Shown here piece after piece: positions 62,770 through 64,000 of a DNA stretch of 64,000 bases. Below the pieces are notes generated by a model. The model saw only the letters and a program-made list of their open reading frames with translations, had not been told where the DNA came from and ran no database searches. This DNA is from Enoplolaimus lenunculus. Its lineage: Eukaryota > Nematoda > Enoplea > Enoplida > Thoracostomopsidae. The DNA lies in NCBI GenBank assembly GCA_030248215.1, contig JASANG010002134.1, positions 1 through 64,000 of the forward strand, written 5' to 3'. Each line of letters opens with the position of its first letter. Position 1 is the first letter of the stretch. The position numbers and the translations under genes were made by a program.

Positions 62770-63719
62770 AAACGAAACTCCGAGCGAAGCTCGGAGTTTC
62801 GCGAAGCGTTTTATGTTTTGTACTTGGGGGTCGAAAGGTGGATGTCCGTCCGTCCGTCTGTCCGTCTGCCCGTCCGAAAAGAATCTCGGGAACGGCTGAA
62901 CCGATTTTGATAAACTTTTTTTTGTTTGAAAGCCAATAATCCTGGGGTGTTAACCTCGCATTGGGATTTTAAAAAATTTGGAGCCGTTTATTAGCTACAG
63001 GCTAATTTGTATAATTAATTAAGCCTAAATTAGTACTTTCCACAATATTTCACTAATTATTACAGTTAGAAGCAATCTAATTTTAGCATTAAAAGGTTTT
63101 TGGGTGCGAGAAATCTGCGTAGACTGTTTAGGAACCTCCAAAACCGATAGTTAAGCAGTTAGCTAATAGATAATTTGCATATTAGCAAGGTTATAAACCT
63201 AAATTAGGACTTTTTACAATATTTCACTAATTATTAAGGTTAAAAGCAATATAATTTCAGCACTAAAGGGTTTTTAGGTGCAAGGAATTTGAATAAATAG
63301 TTTAAAAACATCCAAAACCGATAATTGAATAGTTAGCTAATAACTAATTTGCATAATAGCTTAATTGACAAGACAAAACTTGGTCTTTTTAAATTATTTC
63401 AATAATTTTTAGGGTTCACTGAAGGTTTTTGGGTGCAAGGAATCTGAATAAATTGTTTACAAACCTCCAAAACCGATAATTGAATAGTTAGCTAATAGTT
63501 AATTTGCATATCCGCTTAATTGACAAGACAAAATTAGGATTTTTTAAATTATTCCAAAATTATAGGGTGGCTGAAGGGTTTTTTGGTGCGAGGAATCTGA
63601 GGACATTGCTTACAAACCTCCAAAAGCGATAAATGAATAGTTAGCTAATAACTAATTTGCATATTACCTTAATTGCTTACGTGTGTTCGAGCTTCGCTCA
63701 ATAAATGTAGTCCCACTAC
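62770..63719. repeat. CGTCCG-bordered iterated repeat, copy 1
   Basis: Begins with the inverted pair GAGCGAAGCTCGGAGTTTCG, then CGTCCGTCCGTCTGTCCG and ACCGATTTTGATAAACTTTT. It is followed by about four degenerate units of roughly 160 bp built on CCTCCAAAACCGATA, TAGTTAGCTAATA and ATTTGCATAT. No reliable coding frame; frames giving RPSVRLSVCPS come from the tetramer run. Confidence 0.8.
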
Positions 63720-63723
63720 GACT

Positions 63724-64000
63724 GGTTGAGCGAAGCTCGGAGTTTCGCGAAGCGTTTTATGTTTTGTACTTGGGGGTCGAAAGGTGGATGTCCGTCCGTC
63801 CGTCTGTCCGTCTGTCCGTCTGTCCGTCCGAAAAGAATCTCAGGAACTGCCGAACCGATTTTGATAAACTTTTTTTGTTTGAAAGCCAATTATCCCGGGG
63901 TGTTAACCTCGCATTGGGGTTTCAAAATTTTAAGCTGTTTATTAGCTACAGGCTAATTTGCATAATTAATTAAGCCTAAATTAGGACTTTTCACAATATT
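63724..64000. repeat. CGTCCG-bordered iterated repeat, copy 2 (cut by window end)
   Basis: Repeats GAGCGAAGCTCGGAGTTTCG, the CGTCCG run and the downstream sequence of copy 1 at very high identity, up to the right edge. The two form a head-to-tail array with a period of about 955 bp. Confidence 0.85.

Noticed and set aside
63683-63973. Frame containing RPSVRLSVCPSE
   Set aside because: It arises from the CGTCCGTCTG run inside a repeat and is present in both repeat copies without codon bias.

Overview
This window is AT-rich nuclear DNA from an invertebrate animal. The genes are split into many short exons with GT-AG introns, most acceptors reading TTTCAG or TTTTAG. Three genes can be read with confidence, and all were assembled by eye from splice sites and matching intron phases. 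No vertebrate feature is present: the RhoGEF carries a C1 domain between its RGS-like and DH domains (the fly RhoGEF2 arrangement), and an NRF-6-type membrane acyltransferase lies next door. Scattered degenerate TTAGGC hexamers and dense MITEs fit several invertebrate groups. I do not name a species.

Layout. (1) About 2.9-13.0 kb, minus strand: the 5' half of a nose-resistant-to-fluoxetine (NRF-6)-like gene, with signal peptide, NRF domain, charged linker and the start of the acyltransferase-3 domain; its 3' half runs off the left edge. (2) 13-18.5 kb: a repeat-rich divergent intergenic region with TA-flanked MITEs, a second MITE family and tRNA-like repeats. (3) 18.49-27.14 kb, plus strand: a complete 11-exon gene of about 802 codons whose coiled-coil core resembles centrobin, a daughter-centriole protein. 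(4) 28.9-30.4 kb, plus strand: coding-like exons of an unrecognised gene. (5) 62.5-32.9 kb, minus strand: 27 exons (1,712 codons, all phases consistent) of a PDZ-RhoGEF/LARG/RhoGEF2-family Rho exchange factor, with RGS-like, C1, DH, PH and C-terminal coiled-coil regions; the expected PDZ end lies beyond the right edge. Its introns hold most of the MITEs, a roughly 1.1-kb satellite, an (AT)n tract and a striking cluster of perfect palindromes. (6) 62.8-64.0 kb: an iterated repeat with CGTCCG-rich borders.

The three genes have no evident shared pathway. The RhoGEF would link G-alpha-12/13 signals to RhoA, the centrobin-like protein belongs at centrioles, and the NRF-6-like protein sits in membranes. 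Centrobin and RhoGEF are convergent; NRF-6 and centrobin are divergent. I found no CRISPR array, rRNA, intact tRNA or coding-competent transposon.
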